DNA from: Geothrix sp.
GTDB lineage: Bacteria > Acidobacteriota > Holophagae > Holophagales > Holophagaceae
Assembly (NCBI RefSeq): GCF_020622065.1
Contig: NZ_JAHRYQ010000001.1
Coordinates: 1,798,001 to 1,862,000, forward strand
Reading direction: 5' to 3'
DNA length: 64,000 nucleotides
The notes beneath the pieces are model-generated. The model had not been told where the DNA came from. It saw nothing but the letters and a program-made list of their open reading frames with translations, and did not search any database. The position numbers and the translations under genes are program-made. Positions 24,677 through 33,646 of this stretch are shown here, piece by piece (positions within the stretch are counted from its first letter, which is position 1; each line of letters begins with the position of its first letter).

Positions 24677-25222
24677 ATGGCCACGATCACCCTGAACGGC
24701 AACCCCGTCCATACCTGCGGCGAGCTGCCCACCATCGGCTTCGCCACACCCCCGTTCACCCTCACCCGCACGGATCTCCGCGACATCACCAGCGTGGAGC
24801 TGGAGGGGAAGCGCATCGTGCTGAGCATCTTCCCCAGCCTGGACACGGCCACCTGCGCCCAGAGCATGCGGACCTTCAACGCCCTCGCGGCGGATCTGAG
24901 CGACGCGGTGCTGCTCTGCGTCTCCATGGACCTGCCCTTCGCCCTGGATCTCTTCTGCGGGACGGAGCGGCTGGAGCGGGCCGTACCCGTCTCCGCCTTC
25001 CGGCACCCGGATTTCGGGACCTCGTTCGGCGTCACCCTCGTGGACGGCCCACTGCGGGGCCTTCTGGCCCGGGCTGTCGTGGCGCTGGACGAGAACGGCA
25101 CCGTCGTCCACACCGAGCTGGTGTCCGAGCTCACGCATGAGCCGGACTACGACATGGCCATCCACGCCATCCGGAACCACCACCATCCCTGCCCGCAGGA
25201 TGCCCTCGAGACGACGGAATAG
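24677..25222 (+). CDS. tpx: Thiol peroxidase (Tpx-type peroxiredoxin)
   Basis: 181 aa atypical 2-Cys peroxiredoxin reducing hydroperoxides with thioredoxin. The peroxidatic Cys is in SLDTATCAQSMRTFN (about residue 60), with the threonine three residues before it; the resolving Cys is in LDLFCGTERL (about 95). FGVTLVDGPLRGLLARAV is the Tpx C-terminal signature. ATG 24677 is preceded by GGGAGG. Monocistronic; divergent from the kinase gene. Confidence 0.93.
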   Translation: MATITLNGNPVHTCGELPTIGFATPPFTLTRTDLRDITSVELEGKRIVLSIFPSLDTATCAQSMRTFNALAADLSDAVLLCVSMDLPFALDLFCGTERLERAVPVSAFRHPDFGTSFGVTLVDGPLRGLLARAVVALDENGTVVHTELVSELTHEPDYDMAIHAIRNHHHPCPQDALETTE

Positions 25223-25275
25223 AAATGACCGGCCGGAGCGCAACCGCCCCGGCCGGTCGTTTCGTTCGCTGGCCT

Positions 25276-25770
25276 TCAGGCGTTCGTCGCCATCAGCCGC
25301 GCGCGGGTGTAGGGGATGAGCCCGCCCGCATCCATGATGCCCTTGCGGGCGGCGGGCAGCTTCACCTGGTCGAAGGTTTTGCCGGTGGTCTTGTTGAGCA
25401 CCTGGTCCGCGGTGATCTCCAGGTCATCGCCCTCGCTGGCCTCGAGGCTGGGGCAGATCACCACCTGGAGGCCCAGGTTGATGCTGTTCTGCAGGAAGAT
25501 GCGCGAGATGCTCTTGGCCACGACGGCCACCTCGTGGCCCTTGAGGGTGGAGCAGGCCTGCTCCCGGCTGGAGCCGCAGCCGAAGTTCTCGCCGCCCACG
25601 ATGATCGATCCTGGCGGAAAGGCCTTGGCCTTGAGCTTGGCATTGAATTCGGTGCGGTCGAAGAAGGCGAACTGGGGGGTTTCCGTCGGCAGCACGGTGG
25701 CCATGAAGCGGCCCGGGTAGATGTCGTCCGTGCTGATGTCGTTCCCGAGCGTGATGATGACCTTGGCCAT
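25276..25770 (-). CDS. leuD: LeuD-like aconitase-family small subunit
   Basis: 164 aa small (swivel) subunit of a 3-isopropylmalate dehydratase-type enzyme. DISTDDIYPGRFM (about residue 11) and the substrate-binding GGENFGCGSSREQA (about 60) are intact. ATG 25770 has AGGAGCC upstream and follows leuC by one base. The residues after PGRFM differ from those of textbook LeuD, so a related hydroxy-dicarboxylate (homoaconitate, citramalate or dimethylmalate type) is possible. Last gene of the five-gene operon. Confidence 0.85.
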   Translation of the reverse strand: MAKVIITLGNDISTDDIYPGRFMATVLPTETPQFAFFDRTEFNAKLKAKAFPPGSIIVGGENFGCGSSREQACSTLKGHEVAVVAKSISRIFLQNSINLGLQVVICPSLEASEGDDLEITADQVLNKTTGKTFDQVKLPAARKGIMDAGGLIPYTRARLMATNA

Positions 25771-25771
25771 G

Positions 25772-27061
25772 TCAGGCTCCTTTCCGCGGATCGGTGATGA
25801 CGCCGGTGATCGCCGAGGCCGCGGCCACCACCGGGCTGCAGAGGTAGACCTCACCCGTGGGGTTCCCCATGCGGCCCTTGAAGTTGCGGTTCGTGGTGCT
25901 CAGGGCGACTTCATGATCGCCCAAAGCGCCCTCGTGCACGCCCAGGCAGGGCCCGCACCCGGAGTTCATCACCACGGCGCCCGCCTTCATGAAGTCGTGG
26001 ATGTAGCCCATGTCCAGGGCCTTCGCGAAGATCTTGCTCGAGGCCGGGAACACCAGCATGCGGGTGCCCTCCGCCACCTTCTTGCCCCGCAGAATGGCGG
26101 CGGCATCCGCCAGATCATCCAGGCGGCCATTGGTGCAGCTGCCGATGACGATCTGCTGGACCTTGGTGCCAACCACATGATCGATGGACTTCACATTGTC
26201 CACCATGTGGGGGCAGGCGATCTGGGGCGCGAGGGAGGAGACATCGATCTCCACGGTCTGAACATAGGTGGCATCCGCATCCGGCGTCGTGCAGGAGATG
26301 GCTTCCGTGACACCCGCCTCCTCCCGGAGGTAGCGCACGGTCTCCTCGTCGCCGGGCACGATGCCCGAAGTGGCCCCGGCTTCTACGCTCATGTTGCAGA
26401 TGGCGATGCGGCCGCTGGTGCTCATCTTCCGGATGGTCTCGCCGTGGAATTCCAGCACCTTGTAGTTGGCGCCCTGGGCGGTGAGCTTGCCGATCAGGTG
26501 GAGGATGAGGTCCTTGGGGCCGACCAGGGGCGGAAACTCGCCCTTCACCACCACCTTGATGGTGGCGGGCACTTCGATGTTCACAGCGATGCCCAGGCTC
26601 CAGGCCGAGGCCATCTCCGTGGCGCCCACGCCGAAGCTGAAGGCGCCCAGGGCCCCGTGGCTGGTGGTGTGGGAATCCGTGCCCAGCACCACGAAGCCGG
26701 GCCGCACATAGCCGTACTCGGGGAGGATCTGGTGGCAGATGCCGCCCACATCGCCGCGCACATCGTGGAACTTGGTGATGCCGTTGGCTGCCACGAAGCC
26801 GCGGATCTTCTTGTGGTTGGTGGCGGTCTTGGGGGATTCAGCCGGTACCCGGTGGTCGAAGATGATGGCGATGCGGGAGGGGTCCCACACCTTCGCCGGA
26901 CGGCCGGTTCCCTCGAACACCTCCATGAACTGGTTGATCACCAGCGCCGCGTTTTCATGCGACATGGCGAGGTCGACCTTCGGTTCGACCACATCCCCCA
27001 CCTTCACGGAGGCCTGCCCCGCTGCGCGGGCCAGGATCTTTTCGACGACGGTCATGCCCAT
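25772..27061 (-). CDS. leuC: LeuC-like aconitase-family large subunit
   Basis: 429 aa [4Fe-4S] subunit, of the shorter 'archaeal/clostridial' LeuC type. Cluster cysteines are in GSCTNGRLDDL (about residue 300) and NSGCGPCLGVHEG (about 358-368); the substrate segment GTDSHTTSHGALGAFSFGVGATE is at about 130. With LeuD it would move a hydroxyl group between adjacent carbons by dehydration and rehydration. It starts at ATG 27061 with GAGGAGG, 10 bp after the CoA-transferase gene. No leuA or genuine leucine gene set is adjacent, so pathway membership is open. Confidence 0.88.
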   Translation of the reverse strand: MGMTVVEKILARAAGQASVKVGDVVEPKVDLAMSHENAALVINQFMEVFEGTGRPAKVWDPSRIAIIFDHRVPAESPKTATNHKKIRGFVAANGITKFHDVRGDVGGICHQILPEYGYVRPGFVVLGTDSHTTSHGALGAFSFGVGATEMASAWSLGIAVNIEVPATIKVVVKGEFPPLVGPKDLILHLIGKLTAQGANYKVLEFHGETIRKMSTSGRIAICNMSVEAGATSGIVPGDEETVRYLREEAGVTEAISCTTPDADATYVQTVEIDVSSLAPQIACPHMVDNVKSIDHVVGTKVQQIVIGSCTNGRLDDLADAAAILRGKKVAEGTRMLVFPASSKIFAKALDMGYIHDFMKAGAVVMNSGCGPCLGVHEGALGDHEVALSTTNRNFKGRMGNPTGEVYLCSPVVAAASAITGVITDPRKGA

Positions 27062-27071
27062 GGGAACCTCC

Positions 27072-28271
27072 TCAGATGATGCCTTTGGATTTCAATTCGG
27101 CCAGTTCGCCTTCGCCCAGGCCCAGGTGCCCGTAGACCAGGGCATTGTGCTCGCCCAGCGCCGGCGGAGGGGCCTCCACCTCGCCCGGGGTCTTCTCGAA
27201 AAGGGCCGTGAGGCCGAAGACTTCCACCTCACCCACGCCCGCCACTGCCACCTTCTGGAGCACCTTCCGGTGCTGCACCTGAGGCTGCCTCAGGGCGTCT
27301 TCCAGGCTCAGGATGTCACCGCTGGGCACATCCTTCGCGTTCAAGGCCTCCACCCAGAAAGCGGTCGCTTTCTGCACCAGCCGGGCCTCCAGAAGCGGCG
27401 TCAGTTCCCGCCGGTTCTTCTTCCGGGTATCGCGCTCCTGGAAGCGGGGATCCGTCTTCAGCTCGGGCACCTCCAGCACCTCGCAGACGGCCTCCCACTG
27501 TTCCTGCTTGTTGGCCGCGATGTTGATGTGGCCATCCTGCGTCCGGAAGGTGCCGCTGGGCGCCGCCGTGAAGTTGTCGTTGCCCATGAGGACCGGCTGT
27601 TCGCCGCCGATCAGCAGGTTGGCCGCCACCCAGCCCATGAGCGGCATGATGCTGTCGAGCAGCGCGATGTCGATGGCCTGCCCCTGCCCCGTGCGCTCCC
27701 GGTGGAAGAGGGCCGCCATCACGGCAAAGGCCGCGTTCAGGCCGCCCACGGTGTCGCAGACGGGAAAGCCCGTGCGCAGGGGGTTCAGGCGCTCATCGCC
27801 GTTCACCGCCATCTCGCCGGATAGACCTTGGATGATCTGGTCGTAGGCGGGCTTGAGCGCGTCGGGGCCGGTCTGGCCAAAGCCGGAGATGGCGCAATAG
27901 ATGAGCCGGGGGTTGAGCTCCGCCAGCGTCTTGTAGCCCAACCCCAGACGATCCATGACGCCCGGCCGGAAGTTCTCCACCACCACATCCGCATCTTTCA
28001 CCAGCTTCCGGAAGATCTCTTTGCCTTCCGGGGACTTGGTATTGAGCGTGATGGACTTCTTGTTGCAGTTCTGGGCCAGGAAGCTGGTGCCCATGAGCTT
28101 CTTGTTCAGGTCGGGAACGATGCCCAGCTTCCGGGCCAGGTCGCCGTCCTTGGGATTCTCCACCTTGATGACTTCGGCCCCCAGCAGGGCCAGATGGAGC
28201 GTGGTGAAGGGTCCGGACAACACATTCGTGAGATCCAGGACCTTGATGCCTTCGAGGATCTTCCTGCTCAT
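27072..28271 (-). CDS. CaiB/BaiF-type CoA-transferase
   Basis: 399 aa class III CoA-transferase. The N-terminal EGIKVLDLTNVLSGPFTTLHLALLGAEVIKVE is typical. The catalytic Asp lies in PVCDTVGGLNAAFAVMAALF (about residue 170). The region NPRLIYCAISGFGQTGPDALKPAYD matches the substrate lid. The family transfers CoA between carboxylic acids. The start at 28271 overlaps the lyase gene stop (ATGA). Coupled to the lyase, it probably activates the acid that the lyase then splits. Confidence 0.9.
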   Translation of the reverse strand: MSRKILEGIKVLDLTNVLSGPFTTLHLALLGAEVIKVENPKDGDLARKLGIVPDLNKKLMGTSFLAQNCNKKSITLNTKSPEGKEIFRKLVKDADVVVENFRPGVMDRLGLGYKTLAELNPRLIYCAISGFGQTGPDALKPAYDQIIQGLSGEMAVNGDERLNPLRTGFPVCDTVGGLNAAFAVMAALFHRERTGQGQAIDIALLDSIMPLMGWVAANLLIGGEQPVLMGNDNFTAAPSGTFRTQDGHINIAANKQEQWEAVCEVLEVPELKTDPRFQERDTRKKNRRELTPLLEARLVQKATAFWVEALNAKDVPSGDILSLEDALRQPQVQHRKVLQKVAVAGVGEVEVFGLTALFEKTPGEVEAPPPALGEHNALVYGHLGLGEGELAELKSKGII

Positions 28272-29176
28272 GCCGTCACCTTTGCAGCGAGAGGTCCGGT
28301 TCGGTAGACGCAGCCGGGCAGTTCCCGGCCGAAGTGGGCGGCGACATCCTTCGTCACCCCGATGAGGGCCGCGAGGTCGATGTCCATGCGCTGGCCCGTT
28401 CGCTGGAGGCCATGGACAAGGTCCTCCGTGGCCACATTGCCGGCCGCCACCTTGGTGAAGGGGCAGCCGCCGAGCCCGCCGAAGCTGGTCTCGATGGCCC
28501 GGGCCCCGGCTTCCATGGCGGCGTAGACGCTGGCCATGCCCAGGCCGTAGGTGTTGTGGATGTGCGCCGTGATTTCGGCGGCGGGGTCCAGGCCCAGGGC
28601 CTTCTGGACATAGCGCCGCACCTGGGCCGGATGGGCATGGCCCGCCGTATCCGCCAGGCTGATGGAGGTCAGCCCGGCCTCCAGGTAGGCGGCCACGATG
28701 CCCAGGACCCGAGCCTCGTCGATGGGACCTTCGAAGCCGCAACCGAAGGCGCTCTGCACGCTCACCTGCACCTTCCGCCCGGCCTTGCGGGCTTCCAGGG
28801 CGGTGGCGATGATGCGGCGCGTGGCGTCCTCCGTGCCCATGCCGGTGTTCTTGCGGCTGTGGGTCTCGGAGGCGGACACGCCCATGCAGATGAGTGGTAC
28901 ACCCACCTCCAGGGCCCGCTCCAGGCCCTTCTCGTTGAGCACCAGGCCCGACAGCAGGGCCCGGTGGGGCTCCCGGCCGAGGATGCGGAACAGCTCATCC
29001 GTGTCGGCCATCTGGGGCATCTTGTCGCCCCGCACGAAGGAACCCACCTGGACGATGTCCACGCCCGAATCCGCGGTGCGGCGGATCCAGTCGAGTTTCG
29101 TTTCCGTTGGTACGACCACGCTTTCAGCCTGGAGACCGTCGCGGGGGCCAACTTCATGGATGAGGATGTTGTTCAT
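28268..29176 (-). CDS. HMG-CoA lyase-like (DRE-TIM) acyl-CoA lyase
   Basis: 302 aa TIM-barrel metallolyase. HEVGPRDGLQ (residues 7-16) is the metal/substrate motif. HIHNTYGLG carries metal-binding His residues (about 213), and GGLGGCPFTKVAAGN (about 243) contains the catalytic Cys loop. In classical HMG-CoA lyase that loop reads GGCPYAxGASGN, so the variation suggests a different 3-hydroxyacyl-CoA substrate. The reaction would be retro-Claisen cleavage to acetyl-CoA or propionyl-CoA and a keto acid. Second gene of the operon. Confidence 0.85.
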   Translation of the reverse strand: MNNILIHEVGPRDGLQAESVVVPTETKLDWIRRTADSGVDIVQVGSFVRGDKMPQMADTDELFRILGREPHRALLSGLVLNEKGLERALEVGVPLICMGVSASETHSRKNTGMGTEDATRRIIATALEARKAGRKVQVSVQSAFGCGFEGPIDEARVLGIVAAYLEAGLTSISLADTAGHAHPAQVRRYVQKALGLDPAAEITAHIHNTYGLGMASVYAAMEAGARAIETSFGGLGGCPFTKVAAGNVATEDLVHGLQRTGQRMDIDLAALIGVTKDVAAHFGRELPGCVYRTGPLAAKVTA

Positions 29177-29195
29177 GGAAGAGCTCTCTTCTTTA

Positions 29196-29249
29196 ACCGC
29201 AGAGGGCGCAGAGGAAAACGCCGGGGCATTTCCATGCGCCCTCTGCGGT
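29196..29249. repeat. 15-bp inverted repeat between the dehydrogenase and lyase genes
   Basis: ACCGCAGAGGGCGCA (29196-29210) is the exact reverse complement of TGCGCCCTCTGCGGT (29235-29249), with a 24-base spacer. It fills the 79-bp gap in the operon. It could be an attenuator, an mRNA stabiliser or one copy of a dispersed GCAGAGG-type genomic repeat. Confidence 0.65.
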
Positions 29250-29255
29250 CACCCA

Positions 29256-30374
29256 TCAAAGTTTCCGAGCGATCGCCTCGCCCATGTCGAGCGTGGTGGC
29301 CTTGCCGCCCATGTCGTAGGTGCGGACCTGGCCTTCGGCGATGACGGCGGCGGTGGCGGCCTCGAGGCGGGCGCCCTTCTCGGTCTCGCCCAGCCAATCC
29401 AGCATCATCTTGGCGGCCAGAATGGTGGCGATGGGGTTCACTTTGTACTGGCCGGCGTACTTCGGCGCGCTGCCATGGCTGGGTTCGAACACGGCCAGCT
29501 TCTCGCCGATGTTCCCCGAGCAGCCGAAGCCAAGCCCGCCCACCATCTGGGCGGCGAGGTCGCTGACGATGTCGCCGAAGAGGTTCGTGGCCACCATGAC
29601 GCCGTAGTTCTTGGGGTTCTTGAGCATCCACATGGTGATGGCATCGACATTGGCATCATCCATCGCGATGCCCGGGTACTCCTTGGCGATGCGCTTGCCG
29701 GTCTCCAGGAACATGCCTTCGGTGGCCCGCACCACATTGGCCTTGTGGATGACCGTGACCTTGGGATAGCCGAATTTTTTCGCGTACTCGAAGGCCGCGC
29801 GGATGATGCGGTCGCATCCCTTCTGGGTGTTCACCTTGCAGGTGATGGCGAACTGGTCGCCGGGAATCTCCGCGAAGTGGGCGAAGGGCTTGCTGAGCTT
29901 CTTCAGGGTTGCCTTCAGCTCGTCAGGGACAGGGCTGAATTCCACGCCGGCGTAGAGATCCTCGGTGTTCTCGCGGAAGATCACCATGTCGATGTCTTCC
30001 TTGTAGTTCAGGGGGTTGCCCGCATAGGCCTTGCAGGGTCGCAGGCAGGTGTAGAGGTCGAACATCTGCCGCATGCGGACGATGGGGCTGCGGTAAATGA
30101 GCCCCTTCCCCTTCAATTCCGGCACCAGCTCGGCCTCGGCGTCCTTCACGGGCTTGGAGGTGATGGCGCCGAACATGGCGGCGTGGCTGTTCTTCAGCAA
30201 ATCGATGGTGCGCTGGGGGAAGGATTCACCTTCCTTGCACCAGAACTCCCAGCCGATGTCGCCGTGCGTGTACTTCGCATCGAATTTCAGGGCATCCAGG
30301 CAGATCTTGGCGGCCTCCATGACCTCGACGCCCACGCCGTCACCGGGCAACCAGGCGATGTTGAACTGGCTCAT
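29256..30374 (-). CDS. Isocitrate/isopropylmalate dehydrogenase-family enzyme
   Basis: 372 aa NAD(P)-dependent beta-decarboxylating dehydrogenase. WLPGDGVGVEVMEAA starts the fold. The substrate arginines are in RSPIVRMRQMFDLYTCLRP (about 95-112), YAGVEF at about 142, the catalytic Lys in VIHKANVV (about 205), and the metal Asp in TNLFGDIVSDLAAQ (about 262). The substrate loop does not clearly match LeuB or Icd, so it may oxidise another 2-hydroxy-3-substituted succinate. First gene of the operon; ATG 30374 has GGAG upstream. Confidence 0.85.
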   Translation of the reverse strand: MSQFNIAWLPGDGVGVEVMEAAKICLDALKFDAKYTHGDIGWEFWCKEGESFPQRTIDLLKNSHAAMFGAITSKPVKDAEAELVPELKGKGLIYRSPIVRMRQMFDLYTCLRPCKAYAGNPLNYKEDIDMVIFRENTEDLYAGVEFSPVPDELKATLKKLSKPFAHFAEIPGDQFAITCKVNTQKGCDRIIRAAFEYAKKFGYPKVTVIHKANVVRATEGMFLETGKRIAKEYPGIAMDDANVDAITMWMLKNPKNYGVMVATNLFGDIVSDLAAQMVGGLGFGCSGNIGEKLAVFEPSHGSAPKYAGQYKVNPIATILAAKMMLDWLGETEKGARLEAATAAVIAEGQVRTYDMGGKATTLDMGEAIARKL

Positions 30375-30651
30375 GTTCAGACTCCTGCAGGAAGGGGACT
30401 GGGGCTGCGGTGCGCTCCCGCACCAGACCCGCCAATCATGACCTCCCCGTTAAGTTTGAGCCCGGACAGCCATCACAAAACCCCCAGAAATCGCCTGATC
30501 CGGGAACAACCCCCGACAAAGTGTCAAACCCTCCACCAGCCGCCCTCAAGATCCAGGCGGCGCCGGGACGGAATTGAAGGTTTAACCCCAGGAGCCTCGG
30601 AGAGCGGAAAAGACATCTCTGCGGTTCATGTTTCCCCGCTTTCAGCGCCGC

Positions 30652-33450
30652 CTACTTGCAGGCCAGCCAGTTGTCGCCGGTGCGGACTTCTGCCGCCAGC
30701 TTCACGCCCAGGGCACCCAGGTCGTCGGCGCCTTCCATGGCATCCTTCAAGAGGGCGGCGGCCTGGTCCACTTCTTCCGGTGGCGCCTCCATCAAGAGTT
30801 CGTCATGGACCTGGAGCAGCAGCCTGGCCCGGAGGCCCGAGGCCTGGAGGCTGCGGTGCAGGCGCACCATGGCCCGGCGCATGAGGTCGGCGGCGGTGCC
30901 CTGGACGATGGTGTTCACAGCTTCCCGCAGTCCCTGGGCCTGGAACTGCTTGTTGGGGCTCTCCAACTCGGGGATCCGGCGGATGCGACCCCAGTGGGTG
31001 CGGACAAGGCCTTCGGCCAGGGCCCGCTCCTTGGCGCCCTCGATCCAGGCGGCCACCTTCGGCATGCGCTCGAAGTAGCGCTCGATAAAGGCCTTGGCCT
31101 CCTTCTGGCTGACGCCGATGTTGGCGGCGAGGGCGAAGGCCCCCTGCCCGTAGAGCAAGCCGAAGTTGACCGCCTTGGAGGCGCTGCGCTGGTCGGAGGT
31201 GACGGTCTCCATGGGCACACCGAAGACTTCGGAAGCCGTCCGGCGGTGAATGTCCTCGCCCGCGGCGAAGGCGCCCAGCAGCACGGGATCGTCGGCCAGG
31301 GCCGCCACCACCCGCAGTTCGATCTGGCTGTAGTCCGCGTCCAGCAGGACCCAACCGGGCTCGGGCACGAAAGCCCCGCGGATGGCCCGACCCTCCTCGG
31401 TGCGGATGGGGATGTTCTGCAGGTTGGGGTCGCTGGAGGCCAGCCGCCCCGAGGCCACGGCCGCCTGGTGCAGGCGCGTGTGCACGCGCTTCGTCACGGG
31501 GTTCACCATCTGCGGCAGGGCTTCTACATAGGTGCCCAGCAGCTTCACCATCTGGCGGTGCCGCAGCAGCTCGCTGGCAATCTCCGCGCCCTGCGCCTTG
31601 GCCAATTCCTGCAGCACATCCTCGTCGGTGCTGGGCGCCTTGGTCTTGCCCGTGTACTTCACGGGCTTGTAGCCCAGCTTGCCGAAGAGGATCGCCCCCA
31701 GCTGGGTGGGGCTGTTCAGGTTGAAGGGCTCGCCTGCGAGTTCGATGACACGGGCCTGGGCGCGTTCACGCTCGCCGTGCATGCGCACAGCGAGCTGGGA
31801 AAGGACATTCAAATCCAGACGAACGCCATGGCCTTCGAGCGCCGCCAGAACATCCACCAGCGGCAGGTCCACCTCTTCGTAGAGGCGCTTCATCCGGTCG
31901 TCGGTGAGCTTCGCCCGCAGCTTGTCGCAGAGCTGCAGGGCCAGATCCGCATCCTCGGCGGCGTACTGCACCGCCTGCTCGAACCCCGCCTCATCGAAGC
32001 GCTTCTGGCTCTTCCCCTTCCCCACCACCGCCTCGAAGGCGATGGGCTTCACATCGAGCAGCCGCACGGACAGGTCATCCAGGTTGTGGCGGACGCCGCT
32101 CTCCAGCAGGAAGCTCAGCACCATGCTGTCGTCCGCCAGTCCCGCCACCGGCAGGCCGTGACGGGCCAGCACCTGCAAATCGTACTTCAGGTTCTGGCCG
32201 CATTTCCCGACGGAGGCATCTGCCAGCAGCGGCGCAAGGACGCGCCGGGCCCCCTCGAAGGGCACATTGCGGGGATCCAGGTGGGGTGCCAGTTCCGCGA
32301 AGAAGGCCACCGGATCGCCCTGCAGGTCCAACAGCGACTCGGGCAGGCCCGAGTCCGGCAGCAGGCCCGGCAGGGAGCCTTCCGTGTCCGCAGTGGCGGG
32401 CTTCAGATGGGCCAGCGGCACATAGAGCCCCTCGTTGGGGGCCCAGGCCAAGCTCAGCCCCACCAGGTGCCCCCGCGTGGGGTCGATGCTCGTGGTCTCC
32501 GTATCGAGGCCGAAGCGGCCGGCCGCGCGGCAGGCCGCCACGGCCGCCTCGAGGTCCGCCAGGGTGGAGGCGGCCCGGTAGGTCCGCGCGCTGCCCGCCT
32601 GCTCGGCGCTCTGCGTGAACTCCTTGGTGAGGGTCTGGAAGCCCAGGGCCTTGAAGGTCTCCCGGGCCTTGGCCTCGTCCACGCCGGGATAGGCGAGATC
32701 CCGGGGATGCAGCGAGAGGTGGAGGTCGGTCACCACGGTCACCAGGCGCCGGGTGAGGTCCAGCCACGCGGAGGCCGCCTCCAACCCCTCCCGCTGCTTG
32801 GGCTTCAGGTCCGCCTTGGCGGCGATCACGCCGTCCAGGCTGCCGAACTTCTCCAGCAGCAGGGCCGCCCCCTTCTCGCCGATGCCCGGCACGCCCTTCA
32901 CATTGTCGGAGGCATCCCCCACCAGGCTCAGGAAGTCCACCACCTGCTCGGGCCACACACCCATGCGGGTCTTCACACCCTCGCGGTCGTGCCAGATCTC
33001 GCCATCCTTGGTATTCAGCACCTGGATGCGCAGCCCGTCGTCCACCAGCTGCAGCAGATCCTTGTCGGGGCTGACGATGACCGCGGGAAGGCCCAGGGCC
33101 GCGGATTCCCGGGCCAGGGTGCCCATGACATCGTCCGCCTCGTAGCCGTGCAGTTCCACGATGGGGATGTTCAACGCCTCCACCAGCTGCCGGATCATGG
33201 GGATCTGCGGTCGCAGGTCCTCGGGCATGGCGTCGCGGTTGGCCTTGTATTCGGGATAGATCTCGTGCCGGAAGGTGGGCTCCGGCGTGTCGAACACACA
33301 GGCGATGTGGGTGGGCTTGTGCTTCTCCAGCAGCTGCAGCACCAGCCGCGTGAAGGTGTAGGCCGCCCCGTTCTTCAGCCGGGGATTGGCGAAATAGGCC
33401 CTGAAAATGAAGGCAAAGGTGTCGATCAGATAAAGGCGATCCTCAGCCAC
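30652..33450 (-). CDS. polA: DNA polymerase I
   Basis: 932 aa. The 5'-3' exonuclease domain (1-about 290) has LYLIDTFAFIFRAYFA and EADDVMGTLA. The proofreading 3'-5' exonuclease (about 310-500) keeps the acidic residues (LDTETTSID), so unlike many PolA it should be active. The polymerase domain (about 520-932) shows motif A LDADYSQIELRV, motif B RSASKAVNFGLLYG and motif C LLLQVHDELLMEA. The start codon is GTG (33448-33450) with GGGAGG seven bases upstream. A short upstream ORF overlaps it. Confidence 0.97.
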   Translation of the reverse strand: MAEDRLYLIDTFAFIFRAYFANPRLKNGAAYTFTRLVLQLLEKHKPTHIACVFDTPEPTFRHEIYPEYKANRDAMPEDLRPQIPMIRQLVEALNIPIVELHGYEADDVMGTLARESAALGLPAVIVSPDKDLLQLVDDGLRIQVLNTKDGEIWHDREGVKTRMGVWPEQVVDFLSLVGDASDNVKGVPGIGEKGAALLLEKFGSLDGVIAAKADLKPKQREGLEAASAWLDLTRRLVTVVTDLHLSLHPRDLAYPGVDEAKARETFKALGFQTLTKEFTQSAEQAGSARTYRAASTLADLEAAVAACRAAGRFGLDTETTSIDPTRGHLVGLSLAWAPNEGLYVPLAHLKPATADTEGSLPGLLPDSGLPESLLDLQGDPVAFFAELAPHLDPRNVPFEGARRVLAPLLADASVGKCGQNLKYDLQVLARHGLPVAGLADDSMVLSFLLESGVRHNLDDLSVRLLDVKPIAFEAVVGKGKSQKRFDEAGFEQAVQYAAEDADLALQLCDKLRAKLTDDRMKRLYEEVDLPLVDVLAALEGHGVRLDLNVLSQLAVRMHGERERAQARVIELAGEPFNLNSPTQLGAILFGKLGYKPVKYTGKTKAPSTDEDVLQELAKAQGAEIASELLRHRQMVKLLGTYVEALPQMVNPVTKRVHTRLHQAAVASGRLASSDPNLQNIPIRTEEGRAIRGAFVPEPGWVLLDADYSQIELRVVAALADDPVLLGAFAAGEDIHRRTASEVFGVPMETVTSDQRSASKAVNFGLLYGQGAFALAANIGVSQKEAKAFIERYFERMPKVAAWIEGAKERALAEGLVRTHWGRIRRIPELESPNKQFQAQGLREAVNTIVQGTAADLMRRAMVRLHRSLQASGLRARLLLQVHDELLMEAPPEEVDQAAALLKDAMEGADDLGALGVKLAAEVRTGDNWLACK

Positions 33451-33553
33451 GGCCCACCTCCCTGTTCAACGGCGAGGTCTCGCGCATCCCCGAAGCGGAT
33501 GCCGAGAAAATGAAGGCGAAGGTCTCGATGAGGCGAAGGTGGTCGTCGGGCAT
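33443..33553 (-). pseudogene. Duplicated fragment of the polA N-terminus, or uORF overlapping polA
   Basis: A 36-codon frame from ATG 33553 begins MPDDHLRLIETFAFIF, a near copy of the polA start MAEDRLYLIDTFAFIF (11 of 16 identical). It then diverges and ends at TGA 33443-33445, five bases inside polA. Preceded by a G run. It may be the scar of a partial tandem duplication, or may work as a leader ORF coupled to polA. Confidence 0.6.
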
Positions 33554-33646
33554 CCCCCCAGTCTGGCAGGCCCCGCCGGGATTCATGCTTCCCCCAGAGT
33601 GGACGATCTCTACAGGTGTAGCCGTTCTCCTCCGAAGGAGGCTCTT

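Noticed and set aside
30628-33513. 961-codon plus-strand frame over polA
   Set aside because: polA has all polymerase and exonuclease motifs on the minus strand.
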